From an uncultured Bacteroidota bacterium (GTDB taxonomy: Bacteria; Bacteroidota; Bacteroidia; Chitinophagales; Saprospiraceae), in contig CALMSX010000025.1 in assembly GCA_937872515.1 (NCBI GenBank), forward strand, positions 17,089 through 81,088: 64,000 nt of DNA. Reading direction: 5' to 3'. Both the position numbers and the translations under genes were made by a program. Positions 10,254 to 19,100 of the stretch are shown piece by piece (position 1 is the first letter of the stretch; each line of letters opens with the position of its first letter). The notes under the pieces are model-generated. The model was not told the origin of the DNA, made no database searches, and saw only the letters and a program-made list of their open reading frames with translations.

Positions 10254-11349
10254 CGACAAGGGCTTCAGCCACTCTTTTTGCACTTCCGGCCTCACCCATT
10301 TCTTTCATTAAATCATCATAAAAGTGACTATGAACTTCTTCCGTAAGAGAGGCAAGTCGGGTTAATTCATCAACTATAGATTTCGGGTTGCAGTCGTTCT
10401 GAATTAATTCTTTCACAACCTCTTTGCCCGCTATGAGATTGACCAGAGATATAAACTTAAGATCAACCAGTTGTTTGGCTAAAAAGTATGTGAAACTTCC
10501 TGTTTTATAACAAACTACCTGAGGTACTTTAAACAATGCTGTTTCAAGAGTGGCGGTACCTGAAGTCACGAGGGCCAGCCGGGCATAGCTAAGGAGGTTG
10601 TAATAATCGTTTTCCACGATCATTACCCGGGACACCATATCATCAGGAATCAATGGAAGAATGAGTTGTTTATCCAAATTGGGAGAACGGGGAATTACCC
10701 ATTGGTACTGAGGAAAATGTTTAGCAGCTTGCAACATGGCAGGCAATATCCTATTGATTTCCTGAATTCTACTCCCTGGCAACAAGGCCAAAATGGGTTT
10801 GTCAAAACCGTTTCTTATAAGAAATTCCGGGTCTTTTTGGAAAGAAGTTATTTCATCCAGCAGTGGATTGCCAAAATAGCTTACTTCGTAATCGTATTTA
10901 GCATAAAAAGCCTTTTCAAAAGGTAGGATGCAAAACATTTGATCCACATATTTTTTAATGTCGTAAACCCGGCTTTTATTCCATGCCCAAACCTTGGGTG
11001 ATATATAGTAGGCTACTTTCAAATTTTGAGACTTTGCCCATTTGGCAATTCTCAGATTAAAGCCCGGGTAGTCAATCAAAACAACGACATCTGGTTGAAA
11101 AGCGGTAATGGCAGATTTGGTGGTTTTGAGCCATTGTAAGATGGAAATTAATTTGGTGATGACCTGGATGAAACCCATAAAAGCCATCTGCCTGATGGGA
11201 ATTACAGAAGTGACGCCTGCTGCTTCCTCCATCGATGTGCCACCGACAAAAGAAAATTCAGCTTCCGGATGCGCTTTTTTGATGGCTTTGATTAAGATAC
11301 CCCCATGTTTATCGCCCGACACTTCACCCGCAATTAAAAAAAACTTCAT
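10243..11349 (-). CDS. lpxB: Lipid-A-disaccharide synthase
   Basis: 368 residues, normal length for the family. LpxB condenses UDP-2,3-diacylglucosamine with lipid X to give the lipid A disaccharide at the inner membrane. Visible family signatures are 'AGEVSGDKHG' near the N-terminus (usual form AGExSGDxxG), 'VVLIDYPGFNLRIAKWAK', 'YYISPKVWAWNKSR', 'LLPGSRIQEI' and 'VTSGTATLETAL'. It is the last gene of a minus-strand cluster surE - small membrane protein - lpxB with gaps of 2 and 12 bases, so co-transcription is very likely. It indicates an outer membrane with lipid A. Confidence 0.96.
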   Translation of the reverse strand: MKFFLIAGEVSGDKHGGILIKAIKKAHPEAEFSFVGGTSMEEAAGVTSVIPIRQMAFMGFIQVITKLISILQWLKTTKSAITAFQPDVVVLIDYPGFNLRIAKWAKSQNLKVAYYISPKVWAWNKSRVYDIKKYVDQMFCILPFEKAFYAKYDYEVSYFGNPLLDEITSFQKDPEFLIRNGFDKPILALLPGSRIQEINRILPAMLQAAKHFPQYQWVIPRSPNLDKQLILPLIPDDMVSRVMIVENDYYNLLSYARLALVTSGTATLETALFKVPQVVCYKTGSFTYFLAKQLVDLKFISLVNLIAGKEVVKELIQNDCNPKSIVDELTRLASLTEEVHSHFYDDLMKEMGEAGSAKRVAEALVAMA

Positions 11350-11361
11350 TGGAATGAAAAA

Positions 11362-11664
11362 TTAGGCAAACAGCACATAAAAATATTTGTAAGCCCAAAA
11401 CCCTACATAGATCAAAGTTGGAAAAACAATGCCCCTCATGGTATCATCGTATCTCCTTCTTCTACCTATTTCAAAGGGTATGAGGTTGCAACATATGGCC
11501 AATAAGGCTATCGTCCGCATGCTGCGTGCCATGGAAGCCCCTGCCTCTTGGGGAATAATTCCTGCCATTCCCAGGAGGTTAAACAATTGGTCGATGGCCA
11601 AATAACCAATTACGGGAACAATGGCACCAATGACAAGTCCGGTTAAAACTGAATCTTTTTCCAT
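11362..11664 (-). CDS. Small conserved-looking membrane protein between surE and lpxB
   Basis: 100 residues with three hydrophobic segments: about 7-33, 47-60 and 78-98. A basic loop 'EIGRRRRYDDTMRG' lies between the second and third, which suggests a cytoplasmic loop. It begins 2 bases after surE and ends 12 bases before lpxB. No enzyme motif is visible. The operon position suggests an envelope role, possibly in lipid A biogenesis, but this is inference only. Confidence 0.75.
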   Translation of the reverse strand: MEKDSVLTGLVIGAIVPVIGYLAIDQLFNLLGMAGIIPQEAGASMARSMRTIALLAICCNLIPFEIGRRRRYDDTMRGIVFPTLIYVGFWAYKYFYVLFA

Positions 11665-11666
11665 AA

Positions 11667-12431
11667 TTATCTTTCCAAAAATTTTAATGAGTCAATTGCC
11701 GGGTATTTGGTGAGATCGTGGCCAGAAGGTACGACCGACACATAGTTATCATCCAGGGCCCTGATATCGGCGATTGGGCTCTGATCCATATTGACAAATT
11801 TACCGGTCAACCAGTAGTACTTTTGTCCCCGTGGGTCAGTACCTTCCTGAAATTCTTCTACCCAGCTGCCTTCTCCCTGTTTGCAAACACGTATGCCTTT
11901 TATACTGTCTGGAGAACCTTTTGGTATGTTTACATTTAACAAATTACAACCTGGCATTCCTTTGGTGAGTACATCCTGAATGATGGTTGCTGCAAAAATT
12001 CGAGCCGCTGTAAAATCTGCCTGAAACGAATAATCCAATAAAGAAAAACCAATAGAATTGACCCCTTCCAGGCTGGCTTCCATTGCTGCAGACATGGTGC
12101 CTGAATAGATGATGTTGATAGATGCATTGGAGCCATGGTTGATACCACTGACACACAAATTAATGGTTCTGTTTTTCAACAACACATTTTTGGCTAACTT
12201 GACACAATCTACAGGGGTACCGGAACATTCATAAGCTTCAATTCCGTCAAAAACATCGACGCGGGTTAAACGAATGGGCTCGTTTAACGTAATGGCGTGT
12301 CCCTGACCGGATTGGGGTTTATCGGGTGCTACCACTACCACTTCTCCAAAAGAAGAAGCCACTTCCACCAGGTTTTTGATGCCGGGTGCAATGATACCAT
12401 CATCATTGGTAACTAAAATCAGGGGTTTCAT
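11667..12431 (-). CDS. surE: 5'/3'-nucleotidase SurE
   Basis: 254 residues, the usual size. SurE is a metal-dependent nucleoside monophosphate phosphatase. The metal-binding 'VTNDDG' lies at residues 7-12. Other family motifs are 'APDKPQSGQGHAIT', 'CSGTPVDCVKL', 'VSGINHGSN' and 'YSGTMSAAMEA'. First gene of the surE - membrane protein - lpxB operon. An exact -7 promoter box ends 14 bases upstream of the ATG, implying a very short leader. Confidence 0.96.
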   Translation of the reverse strand: MKPLILVTNDDGIIAPGIKNLVEVASSFGEVVVVAPDKPQSGQGHAITLNEPIRLTRVDVFDGIEAYECSGTPVDCVKLAKNVLLKNRTINLCVSGINHGSNASINIIYSGTMSAAMEASLEGVNSIGFSLLDYSFQADFTAARIFAATIIQDVLTKGMPGCNLLNVNIPKGSPDSIKGIRVCKQGEGSWVEEFQEGTDPRGQKYYWLTGKFVNMDQSPIADIRALDDNYVSVVPSGHDLTKYPAIDSLKFLER

Positions 12432-12444
12432 TCTCTTTTTTTAT

Positions 12445-12452
12445 CAAAGGTA
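12445..12452 (-). promoter_or_regulatory. -7 box (TACCTTTG) of the surE-lpxB operon
   Basis: Exact TAnnTTTG on the minus strand, 14 bases upstream of the surE ATG. A TTG lies about 16 bases upstream, slightly closer than usual, so the -33 element is uncertain. On the plus strand, TACCTTTA at 12475-12482 is one mismatch from the same box and could serve the divergent hemH. Confidence 0.55.
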
Positions 12453-12534
12453 AACATATTTTAACAGCCAACTGCTACCTTTAACGCGGTCGATCTTGCG
12501 AAAGTGCATGAACCAGAAGGATTAAAAGTTGTTA

Positions 12535-13569
12535 ATGAAAAAAAATCATATGCTAGCTGGTAAAAAAGGGATTTTACTTGTAAACCTTGGCACTCCCGAT
12601 GATCCGGGCAGGTCATCCGTATATCGATATCTGAAACAATTCTTATTGGACAGGCGGGTTATCGACCTGCCGTGGCTGTTGAGACAATTATTGGTAAGGC
12701 TTGTTATTGTGCCATTCAGGTCGGGCAGCTCAGCAAAACTGTATCAAAGATTATGGACCAAGGAAGGAAGTCCAATCAAAATATATGGAATGAGTGTTGC
12801 CCGCAAATTACAGCAGCACCTGGGTGACAATTATGCTGTGGAACTTGCCATGCGATACCAAAGTCCTGATTTGGAAACTGCTTTAAAAAAACTGATCTTT
12901 GAAATTAAGGTCAGTGAAATAGTAGTCTTCCCCATGTTTCCACAATATGCTTCAGCTACGACAGGATCCGTACACGATGAAGTGATGAGATTGTTAAGAC
13001 AGTGGGATCTGATACCCAATGTAAAAATGATCAACTCCTATCCAGATAATCCCGAAATGATTGACGTATTTGTCCAAAACGCCAAAAAATACGAGGTAAC
13101 ATCTTACGATCATTTTATTTTTAGTTTTCACGGGGTTCCGGAGCGTCATGTCAAAAAAGCAGATCCTTCAGGCAGTCATTGTCTTAAAAAAGAAAATTGC
13201 TGTAACCTAGCATGTCTGGAAAATCAGTTTTGTTATTCGGCTCAATGCCATACTACCGCGCATGCCATTGCCACAAAATTAGGTCTTGATAAGGAACAAT
13301 ACAGCATTACCTATCAATCGAGACTGGGCAAGGATCCCTGGTTGCAGCCATATACGGATCAAACCCTTCAAAACCAACTTAGCAAAGGAAATAAAAAGAT
13401 CCTTGTTTTTAGTCCCGCTTTTGTAGCCGATTGCCTGGAAACTACCATTGAGATAGGATTTGAGTACAAAGAAGATTTTATACACAATGGTGGCGAGCGG
13501 CTGGATTTGGTAGAAAGTTTAAATGACAATGAGGCTTGGGTGAAGGCCATTGCCAATATGGTAAAATAA
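12535..13569 (+). CDS. hemH: Ferrochelatase
   Basis: 344 residues from the ATG at 12535; a TTG two codons earlier and an ATG at 12550 are alternatives. Ferrochelatase inserts Fe2+ into protoporphyrin IX, the last step of protoheme synthesis. Motifs: 'GILLVNLGTPD' near the N-terminus, 'FSFHGVPERHVKK' with the catalytic His at about 199, 'YQSRLGKDPWLQPYT', and 'FSPAFVADCLETTIE' with the conserved acidic residues. A Cys-rich stretch at about 216-238 has six Cys (pattern C-x5-CC-x3-C-x5-C-x4-C), which could ligate an Fe-S cluster as in some bacterial ferrochelatases; this is an inference. Heme is needed in quantity by the cytochromes encoded at 35-52 kb. Confidence 0.96.
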   Translation: MKKNHMLAGKKGILLVNLGTPDDPGRSSVYRYLKQFLLDRRVIDLPWLLRQLLVRLVIVPFRSGSSAKLYQRLWTKEGSPIKIYGMSVARKLQQHLGDNYAVELAMRYQSPDLETALKKLIFEIKVSEIVVFPMFPQYASATTGSVHDEVMRLLRQWDLIPNVKMINSYPDNPEMIDVFVQNAKKYEVTSYDHFIFSFHGVPERHVKKADPSGSHCLKKENCCNLACLENQFCYSAQCHTTAHAIATKLGLDKEQYSITYQSRLGKDPWLQPYTDQTLQNQLSKGNKKILVFSPAFVADCLETTIEIGFEYKEDFIHNGGERLDLVESLNDNEAWVKAIANMVK

Positions 13570-13573
13570 AAAA

Positions 13574-13662
13574 GGATATAAAAAGGGAAGTTGATGTCAA
13601 CTTGCCCTTAATATATCCAAAACAAAACAAGCACCCGCAGCCATAGCTTACAACCTGGCTGC
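13574..13662. terminator. Two hairpins between convergent hemH and the CBM48-HhH gene
   Basis: First hairpin, 13574-13618: a long imperfect stem (GGATATA...TATATCC at the base, AGTTGA/TCAACT at the tip). Second, 13637-13662: GCAGCCA and TGGCTGC around a 12-base loop, followed on the plus strand by a T-rich run, which fits an intrinsic terminator for hemH. The first is near symmetrical and could act in both directions. Confidence 0.6.
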
Positions 13663-13690
13663 CGATATTTTTATACCAACTAAGTTGGGT

Positions 13691-14368
13691 TTATTTAGCC
13701 TTACCGGCCTTCAATTCTTCCTGTAATTTTTTCAGTTGTTCCCATTTGCCTGCTGCTGCCAGTTTGGCTTGCTGTGGCCATGCAGTTGGGTCATGCATGG
13801 CATATCTTGAACCTGCATTAGCTAACACTTCAGCGATGGTACTTTTTTTGGATGCTGCCAGTTGTGCAAAATCGCTTATGCCAGCAGCTATCAATAATTC
13901 AGCTATTTTGGGGCCAATACCTTCAACTATGGTCAAATCATCTGTGGATTTTGATTTAGAAGTTGTTTTGGCTTTTTTATTTGTTGTCTCAACCACTTCT
14001 TTTTTGGGGGCAGCTTTTTTTACCTTATCGGCTTTGATCACAACCTTCTCCTCTACAGCTGGTAGGGACAAAACACTGTTGTCAATGTGGGGATGTAAGG
14101 GAGATGACTCAAATCTGTCAGCATCTTTTTCATTGGCCCAACGATTGCCATTTACCAAATAACGAAAATGATAATCTCTTCCGGCAGGAATTTTAAATTT
14201 TCCTTCAAAATCACCGTTTTTATTGGCTTTCAGTTCAAATCCATTTTCCAATGACCACTCGTTAAAATCTCCTAAAACGATCACAGAATGTACCGGATTT
14301 TCTGGAATAGCATTGTAATGAAAGGTCACGGCATAGCTTGCCTGATTTTTTATTAATTCTTTTTTCAT
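13691..14368 (-). CDS. CBM48/isoamylase-N-like domain fused to a helix-hairpin-helix domain
   Basis: 225 residues in three parts. Residues 10-100 resemble the glycogen-binding/isoamylase early-set fold (CBM48, AMPK-beta type): 'VIVLGDFNEWS', 'GDFEGKFKIPAGRDYHFRYLVNG', 'WANEKDADRF'. A Lys/Ala/Thr-rich linker covers about 105-140. Residues 140-220 form a helix-hairpin-helix module with 'VEGIGPKIAELLIAAGI' and 'DPTAWPQQAKLAAAGKWEQL', a module also found at the C-termini of other Bacteroidota proteins. There is no signal peptide, so it is probably cytoplasmic. It could link carbohydrate sensing to a nucleic-acid or protein contact, but no function can be assigned. A good promoter lies upstream. 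Confidence 0.75.
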   Translation of the reverse strand: MKKELIKNQASYAVTFHYNAIPENPVHSVIVLGDFNEWSLENGFELKANKNGDFEGKFKIPAGRDYHFRYLVNGNRWANEKDADRFESSPLHPHIDNSVLSLPAVEEKVVIKADKVKKAAPKKEVVETTNKKAKTTSKSKSTDDLTIVEGIGPKIAELLIAAGISDFAQLAASKKSTIAEVLANAGSRYAMHDPTAWPQQAKLAAAGKWEQLKKLQEELKAGKAK

Positions 14369-14421
14369 GATGTATGATTAATGAAATACCTGTTTGAATC
14401 AGGCCCTAACGAAATGTGACG

Positions 14422-14452
14422 CAAAAGTAAGTTGTAATAAATTAGTTTTCAA
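14422..14452 (-). promoter_or_regulatory. Promoter TTG-N20-TACTTTTG for the CBM48-HhH gene
   Basis: On the minus strand, TTG (14452-14450), 20 bases, then an exact TAnnTTTG box (14429-14422). The box ends 53 bases before the ATG at 14368. Spacing and both boxes fit the Bacteroidota consensus. Confidence 0.6.
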
Positions 14453-14581
14453 GCTCTTAACAAATTGTTTAAGAATATTGACGGATTGATAACAAATGGA
14501 TGACCTTGACTGAACGCCAATTGCTCCCAAATGATTCTGTCCATGCATAGGTTTTGGGAATTGGATATTTGATGGGTGACC

Positions 14582-15262
14582 TTACAATTTTGACATAATG
14601 GATTTGAGACGCAGTGTTAAATCCTGAGCAGAGGCATAGCCCCTGGCTAATGTGTGGTACTGATCTCCCCATTTTACTAAAACGGTAGGAAAGCCGTTTG
14701 CACCTAATTCTCTGGCCTTTTGAAAATCTTGTAAAACAAGCCTCCTGCCTTCCGCTGAAAGAAACATGGATTCAAACGCATCTGCATCAAGTCCTAAATC
14801 AGCAACAATAGACTTATAAGTTGCTGTTGCATAAGGATTGTTATTGTATAGGTAAAAACTTTTTTGAACTCGTTGGAAAAAAGAAAGGGTATGGCCCGGA
14901 AACAATGCTTTGACACTTGCTACAGCCCTGCATGCTGGTTCAGTGTTATAAACCATATCATTTTGAAGAATGTCGAACTTAAATTCCATGCCGGTCCGTA
15001 GGTTAATTTCATGCCAGTGTTCGGTTAAAAAATCCTTTAGTGAAGCCATACTCTCTGTGCCATCCGGCCTGAGACCTCCCATTAAATAAGTGTATTTTGC
15101 ATTTGGATGAGCCTCCACAAAGAGGGACCATTCTTTGGTAAATCCATAACACCATGAGCACATGGGGTCGCCAACATAGTATATGGTTGGTTCTTTTTGG
15201 GAATTTTGGGCATTCATTTTGATTCCACCAATGAGTAAGATTAAAAAGAACAGTGTTCGCAT
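14582..15262 (-). CDS. DsbA-family thioredoxin-fold protein, exported
   Basis: 226 residues with an N-terminal signal peptide (ending near 'KMNAQ'). The active-site-like motif is CSWC at residues 35-38 within 'GDPMCSWCYGF', followed by the helical insertion typical of DsbA/FrnE-like proteins, and 'GANGFPTVLV' supplies the cis-proline loop (about 185-195). It is expected in the periplasm as a thiol oxidoreductase or isomerase. The similarity is to the DsbA/2-hydroxychromene-isomerase superfamily; substrate unknown. It starts 44 bases after the barrel gene upstream and may share its transcript. Confidence 0.8.
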   Translation of the reverse strand: MRTLFFLILLIGGIKMNAQNSQKEPTIYYVGDPMCSWCYGFTKEWSLFVEAHPNAKYTYLMGGLRPDGTESMASLKDFLTEHWHEINLRTGMEFKFDILQNDMVYNTEPACRAVASVKALFPGHTLSFFQRVQKSFYLYNNNPYATATYKSIVADLGLDADAFESMFLSAEGRRLVLQDFQKARELGANGFPTVLVKWGDQYHTLARGYASAQDLTLRLKSIMSKL

Positions 15263-15306
15263 CGAATAAAACCTATATTTTATAAAACAAGGGAGCCGGC
15301 CCCTTA

Positions 15307-15999
15307 CTAATAATATTCTACCTTCCTCAGGAACTTCATCGCAAATTTTAATTCAAGCGAAAGATTGCGTACCACTCTTTCCGGAAGAGTTCTGGTTTGT
15401 CCGGGAAAAAAAGGATCAACCACACTTGAGATAGGAGGCTGATAATATTGCTGACTTATGTCCGGATGCAGGCCGATTTCTACAAAAAAGCGTGTAAATT
15501 CTCTAAATCCAAATTCGTAACCTCCTCCAAAACTCAGGCCATAGACAAATTTTTTGGCAAAGGATTTATTGGGAAAATAAAGAGAATTCCATTGATCATA
15601 TTCACTCAAATTGGTGCTTGCCGTAAATTCTCCCCTGATGCCCAAAAAATAATAGGGTGCCTGGGACTGATTTTTGGAAAGCATTTTTTTGGCTCCCAAT
15701 TCCAGAACTACATTTCTGAACTTGAAATCAAAAGAATTGACATTAAAGGGATTGGTGGATGAAAACCGCCATGAGCTCCCTCTGGTTCTCCAACCCAGCG
15801 AGCTGTAAAAGATATTGGTGCCCTCAATGGGTGCTGATTCTATGAAAAGGTCGGCATTGAGGGTAAACAGCGCATCATTGTCTGTTTCGTTCCACTTTTG
15901 AAAGCCTAAACCGGGCCCCACTTTGGGTCCAAAATAAAATGATTGGCCTTGTAAGTAAAAAGAAGTACCAAATATGAATAAAAAGAAAATGGATCTCAT
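15307..15999 (-). CDS. Putative outer-membrane beta-barrel protein
   Basis: 230 residues; signal peptide ends near 'YLQGQ'. The mature part begins 'FYFGPKVGPGLGFQKW', typical of small Bacteroidota outer-membrane barrels, with alternating hydrophobic/aromatic strands ('FRNVVLELGAKKML', 'YGLSFGGGYEFGF', 'FFVEIGLHPD'). No enzymatic motif. Function unknown; the cell location is inferred from the strand pattern. Confidence 0.7.
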   Translation of the reverse strand: MRSIFFLFIFGTSFYLQGQSFYFGPKVGPGLGFQKWNETDNDALFTLNADLFIESAPIEGTNIFYSSLGWRTRGSSWRFSSTNPFNVNSFDFKFRNVVLELGAKKMLSKNQSQAPYYFLGIRGEFTASTNLSEYDQWNSLYFPNKSFAKKFVYGLSFGGGYEFGFREFTRFFVEIGLHPDISQQYYQPPISSVVDPFFPGQTRTLPERVVRNLSLELKFAMKFLRKVEYY

Positions 16000-16065
16000 A
16001 ATAGGGCTTTAGAACCATGTAAAAATACGGCAAAGAAATTAAACCAGATGGGAGAATGACCCGAA

Positions 16066-16098
16066 TTTGGTAATTAAAGTCCTAAAAGCCTATATTTG
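16066..16098 (+). promoter_or_regulatory. Promoter TTTG-N21-TATATTTG
   Basis: TTTG at 16066-16069, 21 bases, then TATATTTG at 16091-16098. This matches the Bacteroidota -33/-7 consensus at both boxes. Transcription would start near 16105, just before the ATG at 16116 (or 16128). Confidence 0.75.
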
Positions 16099-16115
16099 TA
16101 TGAACCAAATAACAA

Positions 16116-19100
16116 ATGATCACAACCATGAGAAGAACCGCACTCTTTTCCGTTTGCCTGCTGCTTAGCCTTACTTTATTTGCCCAAAAAGAGAAAGCAA
16201 AAAATTCAAAAAAAACCAATGAAGTGGTAGCTGAAAAAGCACTGCCATCCAGTCATTTTGCAGGACTGAGTTTCAGAAGTATTGGTCCTGCAGTAACTTC
16301 TGGGCGGATAGCAGATTTTGCTGTCAATCCATCCAATCACAGTGAATACTATGTTGCATCTGCATCAGGCGGAGTATGGAAAACCACCAATAAAGGCGTA
16401 ACTTTTGAGCCCCTATTTGATGGTGAAGGTTCTTATTCTATTGGTTGTGTAACCATTGACCCCTCCAGCCATACCACTGTTTGGGTTGGAAGTGGAGAAA
16501 ACAACAACCAAAGGTCAGTAGCCTATGGCGATGGTGTCTACAAGAGCATGGATGGGGGTAAGTCATGGAAAAACATGGGCTTAAAAAATTCAGAACACAT
16601 TGCAGAAATAGTGGTCCACCCTACTCAATCCAATATTGTTTATGTAGCTGCCTACGGCCCTGTTTGGAGTGAAGGGGGAGATAGAGGAGTATACAAGAGT
16701 ACAGATGGAGGTATTAGCTGGACCTGCGTAAAATCGGTCAGTGCATATACCGGATGTAATGATTTGGTCATGGATCCGAGAGATCCTAATGTTTTGTATG
16801 CAGCCTTTCACCAGCGCATGAGAAAGGTCTATACTTATATTGGAGGTGGCCCCGAATCTGCCCTCTATAAATCTACCGATGGTGGTGCCACCTGGACAAA
16901 GCTTGAAGGTGGTTTACCCGCAGGTGATATTGGTAGAATTGGACTTGCCATCAGCAAAGTAAATCCTGATTACCTATATGCTGTAGTAGAAGCCAATGAA
17001 GGCAGAGGAGGTATTTTTAGATCTGTAGACCGGGGAGCAAGTTGGGAGAAAAGAAGTGGTACTTACACTTCAGGAAATTACTACAATGAAATAGAATGCG
17101 ATCCTAAAATATTAGATAAAATTTATATAACTGATACCTATTACAAGGTTAGTTATGATGGGGGAAAAACAGTTAAAAACCTGGGTGAAATCAACAAACA
17201 TATAGATAACCATGCCATCTGGGTAGATCCAAGCAACGGCAATCATTTATTAGTAGGCTGCGATGGAGGCATCTACGAAACCTATGACCATGCAGCCACC
17301 TGGGATTTTAAATCAAACCTGCCGGTAACTCAATTTTACAAAGTATCAACAGACAATGATTACCCATTTTACAACGTTCACGGAGGAACTCAGGATAACC
17401 TTAGTTTGGCCGGGCCCTCACGCAGCAGTTCCGCCAATGGTATTGTTAACAGCGATTGGATTGTTACCTCATTGGGAGATGGTTTCGAAACACAGGTGGA
17501 TCAAAGCGATCCCAATATAATTTATGCACAGTCGCAATACGGTGGCTTGGTTAGATTTGACAAACGCAATGGTGAATACCTACCTATCAAGCCCATTGAA
17601 GGAGAAAATGAAGCAGCCTACCGGTGGAATTGGGATGCCCCTCTTTTGATTAGTAAGTTTGACAATAAAAAACTTTATTTTGGTGCCAATAAAGTATTTC
17701 GTACCGATGACCAGGGCAATACCTGGAAGGCGATTAGTCCTGATTTGAGTCGTCAGATAGATCGAAATAAATTGGAAGTGATGGGGAAAATCTGGTCTGT
17801 AGATGCCATTGCCAAAAATGGAAGCACAGATATTTACGGTCAAACCACCTCCATTGCAGAATCGCCATTGGATCAAAATATACTGTGGGTAGGGACCGAT
17901 GATGGGTTATTACATCTGACAACAGATGGAGGTAAAAACTGGACTAAATTTGATAACCTACCCGGAGTACCGGCCCAAAGTTATGTTCATCAGGTTATTG
18001 CATCGCAACACGAAAAGAATACCGCTTATGTGTGTTTTAATCACCACCGATATGGCGACTTTAAACCCTATGTGCTCAAAACAGCAGATGGAGGTAAAAC
18101 ATGGACATCCATTTCGTCAGATTTGCCGGAAAGAGGAAGTGTTTACAGCATAGCAGAAGACCACATTGACACAAAGTTATTGTTTGTAGGCACAGAGTTT
18201 GGATGTTATTTTACATATAACGGAGGTAGTAATTGGGTAGCTCTAAAATCAGGTTTACCTACTATCGCAGTAAGAGATATTGAAATCCAGAGAAGAGAAA
18301 ATGATCTGGTACTGGCCACCTTTGGCAGAGGGTTTTACATACTTGATGATTACAGCCCTTTGCGATTTGCGACCAAAGAAAAATTTGAGAAAGACTGTGT
18401 TCTTTTTCCATCTAAAGAGGGTTTGATGTACATTGAAAGACTGCCTTTGGGTTTAAGGGATAAAGGACACTTGGGCTCATCTTATTTTACTACTCCCAAT
18501 CCGAAGCCCGGTGTAGAGTTTACTTACTTTTTGAAAGAGGATGCCAAAAAGTTGAAAGAAAAAAGAAAAGAGAGAGAGAAAAAGGCATATGAGAATAAAG
18601 AAAAAGTTTACTATCCCAGCATCGACAGTTTGAGAATGGAGGACAACCAGGCAGATCCATTTTTATTGTTGACCATTACTGATGCGAGTGGAAATGTGGT
18701 GAGACATCTAAAAACATCTGCTAAAAAAGGAATGCACAGAATTAAATGGGACTACAGGTATGCCCTCTTTACGCCTGTACAAAACCGCTATACGCCTGGA
18801 CCTGATGAGTTATTTGGATCTGAAGATGCAGGCCATCTGGCTATGCCGGGCAAGTATACGGCCACATTGCAAAAAGTGGAAGACGGACAAATGACTATTT
18901 TGGGAGAGGCCATAAACTTTGAGTGTAAGCTATGGAACAATGGAAGCTTGCAGACCAAAGACATGGCTACCAATGTGGCCTTTTATCAAAAAGTTTCCAA
19001 TATGATCAAGTCAAGTCACGAGATGAACGATCAGTTGGGAAGCATAGAATCAAAGCTTAAAAACGTCCAAGCATCGGTGTTGGATATGCCATCTCAAGTC

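Noticed and set aside
13746..14162. 138-residue open frame on the plus strand
   Set aside because: It is antisense to the CBM48-HhH gene and arises from its Ala/Lys-rich codons; it has no promoter or family pattern.
14469..14672. 67-residue minus-strand frame overlapping the end of the DsbA-like gene
   Set aside because: Overlaps a well-supported gene and has no family features.
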